From Dichetophora obliterata (Eukaryota; Arthropoda; Insecta; Diptera; Sciomyzidae): DNA of 64,000 nt. A program made the translations under genes and the position numbers. A model generated the notes under the pieces. The model saw nothing but the letters and a program-made list of their open reading frames with translations, was not told the origin of the DNA and searched no databases. Position 1 is the stretch's first letter, and each line of letters begins with the position of its first letter. Below are positions 46,315 to 57,346 of the stretch, piece after piece. The stretch spans positions 298,342,708-298,406,707 of the forward strand of contig OY986435.1 of NCBI GenBank assembly GCA_963920525.1. The letters are read 5' to 3'.

Positions 46315-47472
46315 CTGCACACGAAGGGAAATAATATTCTTGTATTAAGCAAATATTTTGCTTGATCTAAAAAAATGTAAAATTAAGTCCCATTTGCTCA
46401 AATCTAGCATTTAAAACTCAAATTAAGAAAAATATAATTATAATGAGAATTTATTGCTAAAATTGAGTAAAATAAACTATTTCTTGAAAATACTTGATCC
46501 TAGACCATGGAACAAGACTTGAATCAAGAATATGTTTTTTTAATTTAATCAAACGCAGAGTTAGTTATTTAAAATATTATTGAATTAATGTGATATTGCA
46601 CGTTGAAAAAAATAAAAACAAACTCAATCTAACCCTCGGATGGGTAATGAAACGATAAACAACAAATTAACTATTTCAATTGGATATCAGAACTATAACA
46701 GAACTAGTTACATGGATTAAGCAAATAACTTTTTTATAAGAAAAATCAAAGCATTCTAATATTGAGAAAATTGTTTTTGAATGCAGCAAATTGTTCTCAA
46801 TTCAACAAAAACCATTTTAAAAAGCGAGCAAATTATTCGCGTTTTCAGCAAATTGTTAACTTGGATCAAACATATTCTGCTCTTAGTAAGATAATTGCTT
46901 TTCTAATCTCAAGCAAAATATTCTAGTATTAAGAAACTAGTTTACTTGAATCAAGTAAATTGTTCATTCATGGAAAATAAATTTCTCAAATTAAGCAAGT
47001 TATGCTAGTTTTCAGTAAATTTTTTACTTGAATTAAGCAAATTGTTCTCCATTCAAGGAAAATACATTTCTCAATCAAGCAAATTGTTCTCAATTCAAGG
47101 CAAATAAATTTCTAAAATCAAGCATATGTTTTCAGCAAACTGTTTACTTAGATCAAGCAAATTTTTCTCAGTTAAAGGAAAATAAGTTTCTTCAAGCATG
47201 AAAATTATTCTAGTTTGCAACAAATTGTTAACTTGAATCAAGCAAACTTTTCTCACTTCAAGTAAATATTAGACTCAAATTCAGAAAAAAATATTCTAGA
47301 GTTTTAAGCAACTGTTTCTTGAATTGAGTATTTTTTTCTTAATATCATGTGCTTTTAATTTGCTTAATTCTAGCAAATTAATGCTTGAATTGAGCAATTA
47401 ATGCTTGAGTGTAAACTGATAGGCTATCTACTTGATTCAAGCATAGAATGCTTGATTTTTCTTTCCGTGCAG
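46315..47472. mobile_element. AAGCAAAT-palindrome element without tRNA-like core
   Basis: Begins CTGCACACGAAGGGAAA and ends with reverse complement CTGCACGGAAAGAAAAA. The interior is a long run of AATCAAGCAAATTGTTCTC-type repeats in both orientations. It shares style and CTGCAC ends with the tRNA-like-bearing copies but lacks the A- and B-box module. Confidence 0.6.
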
Positions 47473-49592
47473 AGAGGAAAATAAGGAATTTTTAGAAGAT
47501 CTAGAAGATCTGTAAATTAGTTGTTCAAAAATTTTAAACAATAAAGCGAAAATCGATAAAGTATTTCGTTAATATTTATGTTTTGTGTATTATTTTATTC
47601 AACGGAATATAATAATAAGCCTTGAATCAAAATTAAACTATTTAATAACATTGCTTTGCTTAAGTCAAGAAAATATTATTCTGTGTTTCCTTTTGGAGCT
47701 AGCTTGTTATTCGTTTGTGTAACAGCACCGTGTTTTCTAACAGGAAGTTTTGCTGTGAAGTTTATTTGCAAAATTAATCATTTTTAAAGCAGAACAAAAT
47801 TTTATAAATAAAATAACAAAGTCTTAAATAGCGTAATTTCTAAAATGCTTGAAAATAGTAATAAGTTCGTTTATTGAATTGTGGAAATTATTGTGAAAAT
47901 AACTTGTTGCAGCATTTACATTTGTTTGCTTCTTTGCGGTAGATAGAGAATACTATCATTTTCGTTGTGTTTTAGGCGTAGAAAATTTGTTCGTTAAATT
48001 TTTTTTTGTTTTCTTCATTGTGCGTTATGTTTTTGTTATCTGCTATCTTCTGTACACCTACACCACTCATCACTGACTGTGTTAGATATATGTGATCAGT
48101 GATTTCAAAGCCAATGTCCGAACAAATGTAATATAGAACTGTAAGCAGTCCTTTTAAAATCGCAGCTACATTTTATTTAAGAAATAATTGGTTATGTTAT
48201 GTGTCCTTTTACCACCGGGAAGTTACATGAAGTTTATTGAAACTCTCTCAACACAAACGCGTTAAATCAAAACGATTAAGTAATGGGTTGCATCGGGAAT
48301 ACATTTTTAAAACCTTTACATTTTAAATCGATTCTTAAGAATTTAACTCCAAAATATGCTACTTAATGGTTTTCATATCACATAAATAACTCAGGTTTTT
48401 GTAAAAAATTCTGTTGTTGATCTTTTTCGCTTTATTGCGCAGATTTTTCTTTCTAAGGTGAACAAAATTACTTAATATCAATTTGAACTGTTTATTATAA
48501 CAATATGCAAGTCAAACTAAATCAATTGTTTTAAATAACAATATTATAGCGATTCTCTTACCCACACAATTTGAGGAGCTTCTTTGATTTAGTATTTTTG
48601 ATGTCGCATGTGTCATGGCAATAATGATTTGTATTCGATGAATAGAGTTCTTAAAAAAATTAATTTGCAGTTGCTATGAAAAAAATGAAAACTTATGTGA
48701 AATTCAAAGCATTTGAGGATCCGACATTTTTAATCAGATCAGCACTTTTATATTTAGAAGATCAGAAAACCGTCATAAGAACCCGTTATTTCCCTCCCTG
48801 CAGTACTAACTAATAAATATCTCGATGCAATATAAATTTTTTTTAGCTACCGTGCGTCAACACCAATCGTTGAGAAGACAAATTACAGCAGGATACAGCA
48901 CCATGTCATACAATGGGTTTAAATATGTGGTGAAAAATTATCCTAAGAAACATAACTGTCAATTGGCCACCTAACTGTCTTGACTGTAGGCCCGTTGGCA
49001 GAATTTTTTATGGGATAGTTTGGGTTCTAAAACTTATTAGTACTGATAACTATTTGTACTGATAACATTTAATAATAGCCCCAAATCATGAGAATAAAAA
49101 TGCTCACCAAATAGTTTTTATCTTTATCGAGTAAATTTAGATGTTTTCTAACAAATGATTTGATTCAAAAAAATTTCTCGAATTCTTTTTAGAAAATTTT
49201 TCAATTACCATTTTTAACATTTGTTGAGATTGAAATAAAAACTCCACTATTTTGGGTCTTTTAAACTAGAGCAACTCTTTGAAACGAATTGAGTTTTCGC
49301 AAATTAACTTTAACTTTTCGCAGATCATCCGTAAAAATTTGACATCCAGATCTGAATCGGCATTATTATTTTTTTGATATCCGTATCAAAAATCCCCATT
49401 AAAAAGAATTTTTGATATCAGCACAAAAATACGAAGTTTTTAGCGATGAAGTATCAACTTTAGATACTCTTTATAAAATTATTATGTTTTTAAATGTAGT
49501 TAATGAAAACTTGCTCACCCGGTAACACAAATTCAAGTTTTCTCGATTATTTTTTATTATTCGACTCCCCTGTTATCTAACTCTTTGATCAA
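47473..49592. other. AT-rich non-coding sequence
   Basis: No gene or repeat boundary could be supported. Confidence 0.4.
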
Positions 49593-49595
49593 TTA

Positions 49596-51223
49596 CACGG
49601 TGTTACAAAAAATAAATTTTTTTCTGTCCTATAAACTAAATGCACATATTCGGAAAGAAGGGAAAAAATAACAATACACGTGTATCGTCGATTTTCATGC
49701 ACACGTCAGAATTTTTTTTTTAAGTTTGAAGTATAAAGATCGTAGTGGCCTGTGTGGAAGCCTTTGGACCGATTTTTAACCCTTTTTCAGTGATCTAATC
49801 GAGCTGATTTTTTGCAGGCAGACTCGTCTGTAGCACGTCAAATTTTCTTAAAACAATTTTTATCAATTCTCAAATTTTCCCCAATTTTTAATATATTTGA
49901 AAAAAAAATATTTTTTCACTTTTCTTAGCATAACTTGAAGGGACTCCAAATTTTTAAACTACTAAAGCGTTAGGAAAAAAAAAATGTTTTTTGACCCATC
50001 CTACTCGATATTGTTGTAGTTAATCTTCTAACACTAAACAGTTTTTGACTTTTACAACACTTACAACTGGTCTAGAGGCCCTCAAACGATACTACATGTC
50101 CATCCAACTTCCATCAGACATGTCCATCCGCCTTGATTTCTTGCACACGAACGATACTACATGTGTGATGACTTGACAGGTCGGATGGACATGTAGTATC
50201 TTTTGAGGGCCCCTTAAGACAGATGAAATAAGGAATTGCAATATTGTTTTAAGTTCTGTTGTGCGAAAACGTATTTCTATATATTTCATCTGAAAAAAAT
50301 TCAGTGTCCGACGCGAAATAACTTTTGTTACGTTTGTGGCTTATTCGCACCAAGTAAAAATTTCAAAAATATTACTAAAACAGTGGTGAATTCGTTTCAG
50401 AAAATATTTAGGACTGCTTATGTTCCTTACTTGTGGTAAAACTGGATCGTGATGGCGAGGCCATTGTAATTTTGCGCAACATTTTCCCGAAATTGAGCGG
50501 CGCAAAGATTCATGCAGGTATTTTTTTTAAGAAGTCATTCAGTAACTTTATGTTTTTTAATAATTTTTTTGATTTAAGGTGTTTTCAATGGTCCACAGAT
50601 AAAACAAATAATTGCAAGTTCTGAATTTTTATCAAAATTTAAATGCTATCGAACAACGTGCATGGAAAGATACAGTTGCCGTTATTGAGCAGTTTCTTGG
50701 CAACAAACGAGCTGCCAATTATAAAAATATTGTCGCAGAAATGATTTCGGAATATGGCGAAATGGGCATTTTAATGTCGCTAAAGATCCATTTTCTTCAC
50801 AATCATTTAGATTTTTTTCCCTGATGATTTAGGAGCTAGTAGCGATGAGCATGGCGAAAGGTTCCATCAGGACATTGCGGCTATTGAAAAGCGCTTTAAA
50901 GGAAAAGACACTACGCATATGCTTGGCGAATACTGTTTGTCTATTTGTCGCGATACTGAAGCAAATGCTTACAACCGCAAAAATAAAAGGCCTAAATTTC
51001 TTTAAAAACATTAAAATTTTTAATGTAACAATTCTTTATTTTTATAAAACAAAAGTAATAAAAAAATTGTTTTTAACCATTAAAAAAAAAATATATACTT
51101 AAAACTTAAAAAAAAAATTCTGACGCGTACATGAAAATCGTCGATACACATGTATTTTTATTTTTTATCCCCTTTCCGAAAAAGTAAATTTGGTTCATAG
51201 GACAGAATGTGTGTAACACGGTG
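49596..51223. mobile_element. DNA transposon with about 140-bp terminal inverted repeats
   Basis: The left end (CACGGTGTTACA, CTGTCCTATAAAC, TCGGAAAG, TGTATCGTCGATTTTCATG, GTCAGAATTTTTTTTTTAAG) is repeated in reverse complement at the right end in the same order over about 140 bp. TTA lies directly outside both ends (49593-49595 and 51224-51226), a possible 3-bp duplication. The interior holds the remnant ORF at 50305-51005. Superfamily not assigned. Confidence 0.75.
50305..51005 (+). pseudogene. Broken ORF of the long-TIR element (FCYVCG / SDEHGERFHQDI family)
   Basis: Pieces in order: CPTRNNFCYVCGLFAPSKNF (about 50303), LRNIFPKLSGAKIHAG (about 50470-50520), then GPQIKQIIASSEF (about 50595). 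These are followed by EQRAWKDTVAVIEQFLGNK, then MSLKIHFLHNHLDFFP (about 50774-50821), and after a frameshift SDEHGERFHQDIAAIEKRF and MLGEYC up to TAA at about 51003. I recognise this as a repeated ORF family scattered in arthropod genomes, with an N-terminal CxxC module. A biochemical role is not known to me. Two internal deletions or frameshifts are apparent. Its position between long terminal repeats suggests it is the transposon's own gene. A second remnant lies at 12720-13021. Confidence 0.65.
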
Positions 51224-51539
51224 TTATACTTTGTTTCTGACCATGACCAAATTTTTTTGCTCGTTAAATGAAAACTTTTCACGTAATGTAGCATCATGTA
51301 TTTTTATAGAGATTTCAAACGCATTAACTATGCGTCTTTCTTCCAAGACCTGTGACCCCGTTAAGTAATTGCAGGTTCAATCACAATATTAATGATAGAC
51401 ACAGTTCGCTTTTAAAACCTTTTTAATATCTGTTTGAGCGACATTTTCCTTTGTGAACGGTTCAAACCAAAAATTAATCTTGTCCCGGTTTGCGGAAAAT
51501 GTTCTAAATTAAATTTAAAAAACACTCCCTTCCAAACAA

Positions 51540-53390
51540 AAAGCTATGGAACATTAAAACACTAAGGGTTTGCAATAAAAATACCACTGAATGCCTGCTA
51601 AATCCAGAAGACCTTAATAATTTTCATATTGGCTCTATTTCTTCTTTCAGTAATTATACTTCCTTCCCCTTGCAGATTCTTGCAGTGCAATAATCCTTTA
51701 AGTTTGCTGGAGTAAATGAGCTCGATGTTGGCATGTGCCTCATACAGATTAAATCCAATGCAAATGCAGGAAAATAAAAGTCCTATAAAATTTCTAAAAT
51801 TTCTGGGCATATTGATGAGATTTGACCAGATTATGATGCTGGTTCTATGACTTTACTGTGCTTACTAGATTTTTCCAAGGCTTTTGAAAAAATAAATGAT
51901 CAATTATTGTGTCTTAAATTAAAAATTTTATTTGGGATTTGTGGTAGCGCTGTCAATCTAATGTTGTTCATCAAAAGATTAAAAATGGTGAATTGTATTT
52001 GCAGTATAAATAAGTGTTGAGTGCTGCTCCATTCTTGGTCCTATTCTCAATATTTATTAACAATATCTCGTTGTCTGAAGACATATCTATTCATACATTT
52101 GCGTACGATTTCATCTTGGTGGAATTTGGAATCTTGGTTTCCATATTAATTCCTCAATGTCTTGCGTAGGGTTTCTGGACTGTTTTTATCAGTAACAGCA
52201 AAACAGATGTTTTTTTTAAAAAAATAAAAATAATAAACAGCTGTTTTTGAAATGCTGTTTTTACTGTTTTTTATTTGTTTAAATATAAATTCGAATAATA
52301 AATCCATATAAAGTTACATATAGTTATAAATAAATACCGATCTTTGAGTAGATTTCTTACTAATTAAAGTACGTTTGCACATAAGCTAATTTGCTCATAT
52401 TGTCCAAAAATCTCAAATGAGATGCGTTATTTCCTCATTTCCCAAACACATTCTAATTTGAATTTCTAATTCATTTCACCGAAATGAGTAGCAAATGAGA
52501 TAAATTGAAAGCATTGATGTTGAAATAATTGAAAAAACTGCCGATAACATCACAACTTATGTCCTGAAGAAGACTATTTTAAGTGGTTAAAGGCTGAGTT
52601 TTTTTCTCTTTTAAACACAATCCACTGTACAAAAAAATCTTTAGAAGCTTTTTGATGCAATATTGACAACACTCTATGTCTGTTGATGTGCTAATGTATG
52701 AAGTGTGAGCTAATTTTTGCACAAAAATAAAATCACGCCTTTCTGGCAAGTCATTATCAACACTTGTATTTTTGAAGTGTTATAATAAAAAATACAATGT
52801 ATATTAAAACTAAAAGCATTCGATGAAATCATGCTTGTTATATAGATATATTTAATTTAAACTTTTAAAAGCCATGAAAAAACATTCAAACAGCTGTTTT
52901 AAAATTAAAAAACAGCAAAAAGCTGTTTTTAAAAAAAATATTTTTCAGAAACCCTAGTCTCGTGTTGATCACGTTAATCAAGTATATTATATCCTACGTT
53001 ATCTTAAAATGTGTGCTGATTTCACTTGTGTTGCTATAAAGTGTAAGTTTAAGATACAGCTAACTTTACTTGAGATAACTTTCTCAGAAATAGTATACTG
53101 TAAATACGACTCATCCTTCCAGTTAAACTAAAAATTGCTTTTAATTATGCCACACGTTATGTATATGGCATACGAAGATTTGATCATCTCTAAACTTTCA
53201 GAAATGCAGTTCTCGAATGTGACTTAACTGCATTTGTTAACGCAAGAAACTGCATTTACCTACATAAGCTCATTCATGAAAAAACCCCTGTTTACCTGTA
53301 TGAAAAAATTGAATTTTCTTTGTCTAGAAGAAATCGTATTTTATTATATCTAAGTATTACATTTAAGAATTTATATAAAATCATTTTTGA
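51540..53390 (+). pseudogene. Decayed LINE reverse transcriptase (Jockey/CR1-like), interrupted
   Basis: Broken plus-strand frames: LNPEDLNNFHIGSI and IKSNANAG (about 51600-51770), LLDFSKAFEKINDQLL (about 51855-51905), a degenerate GSILGP-like block and FAYDF where YADD is expected (about 52100). After the inserted MITE come DHL-like, YLHKLIHEKTPVYLYEKIEF and SLSRRNRILLYLS (about 53255-53355), typical of the C-terminal tail of such RTs. Many stops. The clade is uncertain. Confidence 0.7.
52167..52956. mobile_element. hAT-type MITE nested in the LINE remnant
   Basis: Ends TAGGGTTTCTG and, in reverse complement, TAGGGTTTCTG, with subterminal AACAGCTGTTTT blocks at both sides. Flanks GTCTTGCG and GTCTCGTG agree at six of eight bases, fitting an old 8-bp hAT target duplication. 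790 bp, non-coding. Confidence 0.7.
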
Positions 53391-56380
53391 GTAAAAGCAA
53401 TTACAATCATATCCTTGTTTTAATTCTCGGATACAAGAGGAAATCACAAAAAAAGGAACAACTTTATTTCTGATAATTCTACATACTCAAAATTGAGTCA
53501 AAGCTTAAAGTTGAGAACTTTAGACTTGAGCAATAATTATAACTTTCCTTTCTAAAACTTTTCTAAGAATCCTTGTATACATACAAAATTTTCTTTTTGA
53601 ATTGAATTTACAATATTTCCTAACTTAAACAGTTACTTTCAGTAATTAAAACAAAACTTGAGCAAAGTAGAATTGCTTAGACATGGAAGCTTTTAACTAA
53701 GCACCTCTTCTTTAAACTTAGCACATGACACCCCTCAATGAAAAGCTAAGTAAATTGGAAATAATTTGTAAAGCTCAGATAACAATGTTTAAAACAAATT
53801 GTGCAGAAAAGGAAAACACAAAGCCCAGTGCACACACACCCAAAGAAGCGGCTAACGTGCATATAAACAGCAATATCTTACACATACACTTTACATACAC
53901 ACATACCGATGCAATTTAAGGCAACAAATTATTGTAAATGTCGCACAAGTGTATTGCTTGCTTTGTATGGCAACACCGACAACTAATATTTACTGCATGT
54001 GTGTGTGATTTTGGTAGCATTACAGCAATTATTACAGCAGCAAAAACAACAACAACAGCAACAACATCTATATGCCTATTATTATGTAAGCGTGACTTAA
54101 ATGTTTGCATGCAGCTAGCTGCTAAGCGCTAATTTGGCTACAACGTAACAAAGAATGAATCCTGATGCTGATTTGGATACGGATCCTGTGTGAAAACATT
54201 AAAAGCTAATCAGCCTATAGTTGAGCTTTGCTGTTATGAGAAAACTTTTGAACGATTTATGCCTGGGTATTATTTTGCATAACAACTTTGGCTTTAATTG
54301 TAAATAACAATTTTAATATGCTCTATTCTGCTTTGTACTCCAGTGCGTATGAGTTATGCCAAATATAATTTACTAACACTAAAACTGCCTACTAAAAGTT
54401 ACGCATACGCCATGTGCAAGAAATATGTCACATAGAGACACATATAGTATGTTGTTATTGTTGTTTTTGTGTTTACAAACATATACAATAAATCCAGACC
54501 CGTAGCCAGAATTTACCCAAGGGGGAGTTTTGATTAAAAAGAATATTGATAGTTTTTGATATCAATAAATCAAAAGGTATTTTTTATATGCATATTAAAA
54601 GTTTGCTCCCCCATAGACCGAGTTGTTGACGCCATACACTAAAAATAGTCGATTGAAAGTTTTCTATATGACCTTATTTATAGATCATTATGTAGTCGAT
54701 TTTATATAAAATAAAATATAAAAATATTCGTGCCGATTGATAGAATTTTAAATCTAGCTCAAGAGACCAATAAATGGAGAAGCGTTTACAAGAGTTCAAG
54801 ATATCTCTTGAAGTAAATTTTAAAAAAAAAAACAGGTACTCATTTCATTTTTAATGTAACTGTTCTTTAAAATGAGTTAACAAACAAAAAAATCGGATTA
54901 AAAGTACCAGCGTTGTGATATTTTTCTTATCGAAAAGTGTTATTTAATTTCTTGTTTCAATAAAAAAAAAATTATAAAAATCCAATTTTGAGTAATTTTA
55001 ATGAAATGTTGTTGAAATATTTTCTGAAACAACACTTAGATAAGAACACTTAGATCTGAAACAACACTCGTTAATATAAGTGAGAAGTGTCAGTTCCAAA
55101 GTTCCTATTTAACATTTTTGAAAAAATCTATTTTTATTGTGGCTTAGCACTTAAAATATTTAATCCTATAATTTGCACAAAAAAATTAAAAAGAAAATTG
55201 TAAATTTTTCCAATATTTTGTGCATAAAAGTTTATGTTTCTGTTCAAAAAGGCCTTAATATGCATACTGAAGAATTGCTTTTGAAGATATTTGAACAAAA
55301 GGGACTAATTTCCATACAAGCTTTCAGTTTTTGCACAATACTTAATCAAATGGTCGTTTCAAATATTTTTTAAAGACTCAACTATAAGTTCCCTTTAAGA
55401 TAAGAAACTGATTATTCAATGAATTAAAGTCCTAACTAATAACTGCAATGAGAAACCGGTGAAGTATGTGAACGTATTGAACCCGACATAGGGCACTTAC
55501 ATGCTAAGTGAATCAATTATTTCTGTGAAAACTTTTCATGATAACATTTTATTGTTGTGTTTATTTTATAAAATGCTTAAAAATCCTACCAAAAATGACT
55601 TTTTCTTCAGTGACTGCATAAAAGGAAATATTTTTAATTTAAAATCTCTATAACTTTGTAACCATTACAATTTTTTATCCACACCAAAAACTAGACTTTT
55701 TCAATTTTCTTCAACTTCATACAATGTCGATATAAGCTCTTTTGAACAGACACGAAAATCCCAGACTCCCCAAAAATACGAAAATGCAAAATTATAAAAA
55801 AACGACATTACGGGGTGCTATAGCATAGTCTTTAGCTATATTGTAATAAAAGAATACAAAAAACAAAACTCGGATCAAAAAGTAATAGCTGTTGAAACTT
55901 GTTGTTTTTTCAAAAATCTTCAAAGTGCCAATGTTTGGGCATTTCAAACACAAAAATAAAAAAATCATAAGAAATTTAAAAAAAAAAACTATAATTATCA
56001 TTTAAACTGATTTCAACAATTTTAAGAAATTTTTCTAATTTTCGTTTATATAAAAAAAAATCAATACTAATTCATATAGTTATTTAAATTTTTTAATATA
56101 GCAACACTACAACCTAAGCAAAGTGAAATATAACTGTTAAAAATTTCAACTGACGTTACTAAACTAGTGATTCAAACGCTTATTAAAGTACTTTGTTCTA
56201 GTTATTAATTTTTGGGAAAAAACAACAAAGAATGTGAATGGACCATCTTGATCACAAATGTATTTAGTTGGAACTGCAACCATATTTATTGCAATTTGAA
56301 AAATCAAAAGTTTTTTTTATTTTTATAAGTTGAAATTCTAGAGGCGATATTGTGGTATTTAAAAATTCGGTTGCGATGCC
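53391..56380. other. Non-coding sequence
   Basis: No supported gene. 53700-54480 is less AT-rich, with CA/CAA repeats and TGTGTGTGATTT motifs, like fly intronic DNA. The rest is AT-rich with scattered short frames. Confidence 0.45.
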
Positions 56381-56531
56381 TTAAGCTCTAATAACAGCAT
56401 CCTGTAGCTCTGCTTCCGCTGCATACGCTTGTGCTCCTTGTAGTGTACCTTGTAGTGTATTATAACCAATCATGACAGCCGCACCATCGTAACCCTGCCC
56501 GAACATACAATCGCAATCTATGCTGAAATTC
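56381..56531 (-). pseudogene. Fragment of a DUF4371 / hAT-like transposase
   Basis: On the minus strand a 50-codon fragment reads GQGYDGAAVMIGYNTLQG, then ends at a stop. GQGYDGA is the signature of DUF4371 (ZMYM/hAT-related) transposase-derived proteins, near the second catalytic region. The rest of the gene is not found, so this is a small relic. Confidence 0.6.
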
Positions 56532-57183
56532 TTATATTATCTGTGATCTGAAAGCATAGGCCTCAATTCAGTTAAAAATTGAAGTAGCTTGCAACTTTTG
56601 ACGCTGTTGCGTTGTAGTTTCCTTAATACTAATAAATTACACTTTTATACTTTCTAGACCCTAATTGGGGCTTAACACCTAAAATCTCCCTTGTCTACGG
56701 ACCTGAATAAAACCTATATCTATACAGAATTAAAGTAAACTTTGGAAAATATGAGTAAATATTAAAATCATGTCAAAATTTTCCTAGTCTTACTTTTTGT
56801 CCTTAGCTTACATAAAACATAAAGCTTTATTCAATTGAATGTTATTGGCATCATGCCTGCATGACGTAACTTCAACCACTTTATCCATTCCTCACCCTCC
56901 TCCTGCAAACACTTAAAAAGCTTGCGTCGCATCGGTGTTTAAATTAATTTTTAAGCAAATTAATTGCTATAATTAACGTGAGCGCCGAGGAAATGGATGC
57001 TGGTTTTAATAAAAGCCAAACATACAAATTTAGCCTAACATGCGGTGTGGTTTGCCCTTCGTTGTGACTTTGTTTGTTAAAGTTGTTTTTGGTATGTTTT
57101 TGTTTCTACTTTTGTTGCTGTTGCTGGTGTTTATCTTCGTTTTTCTTAATCCAAATCACATTTCTTCAAGTTTAGCATAAAAC

Positions 57184-57222
<39 letters not shown>

Positions 57223-57345
57223 GCGTTTGGCTTACTTCTTAATTTTCAAAACAAAGTCCACTTCTTGTAGATGCGTGTGAGTGTATGTGTGTACTAATGT
57301 GTACCTTAGTGTCAATAATATTTTGGCCTTATAATATTTACGTAA
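56532..57345. other. Non-coding sequence with TG microsatellite
   Basis: No gene seen. A (TG)n tract of about 34 bases lies at about 57187-57222. Confidence 0.55.
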
Positions 57346-57346
57346 C

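Noticed and set aside
51300..51375. tRNA-like segment around GCAGGTTCAATC
   Set aside because: Only a B-box-like string; no D-arm or stems that pair.
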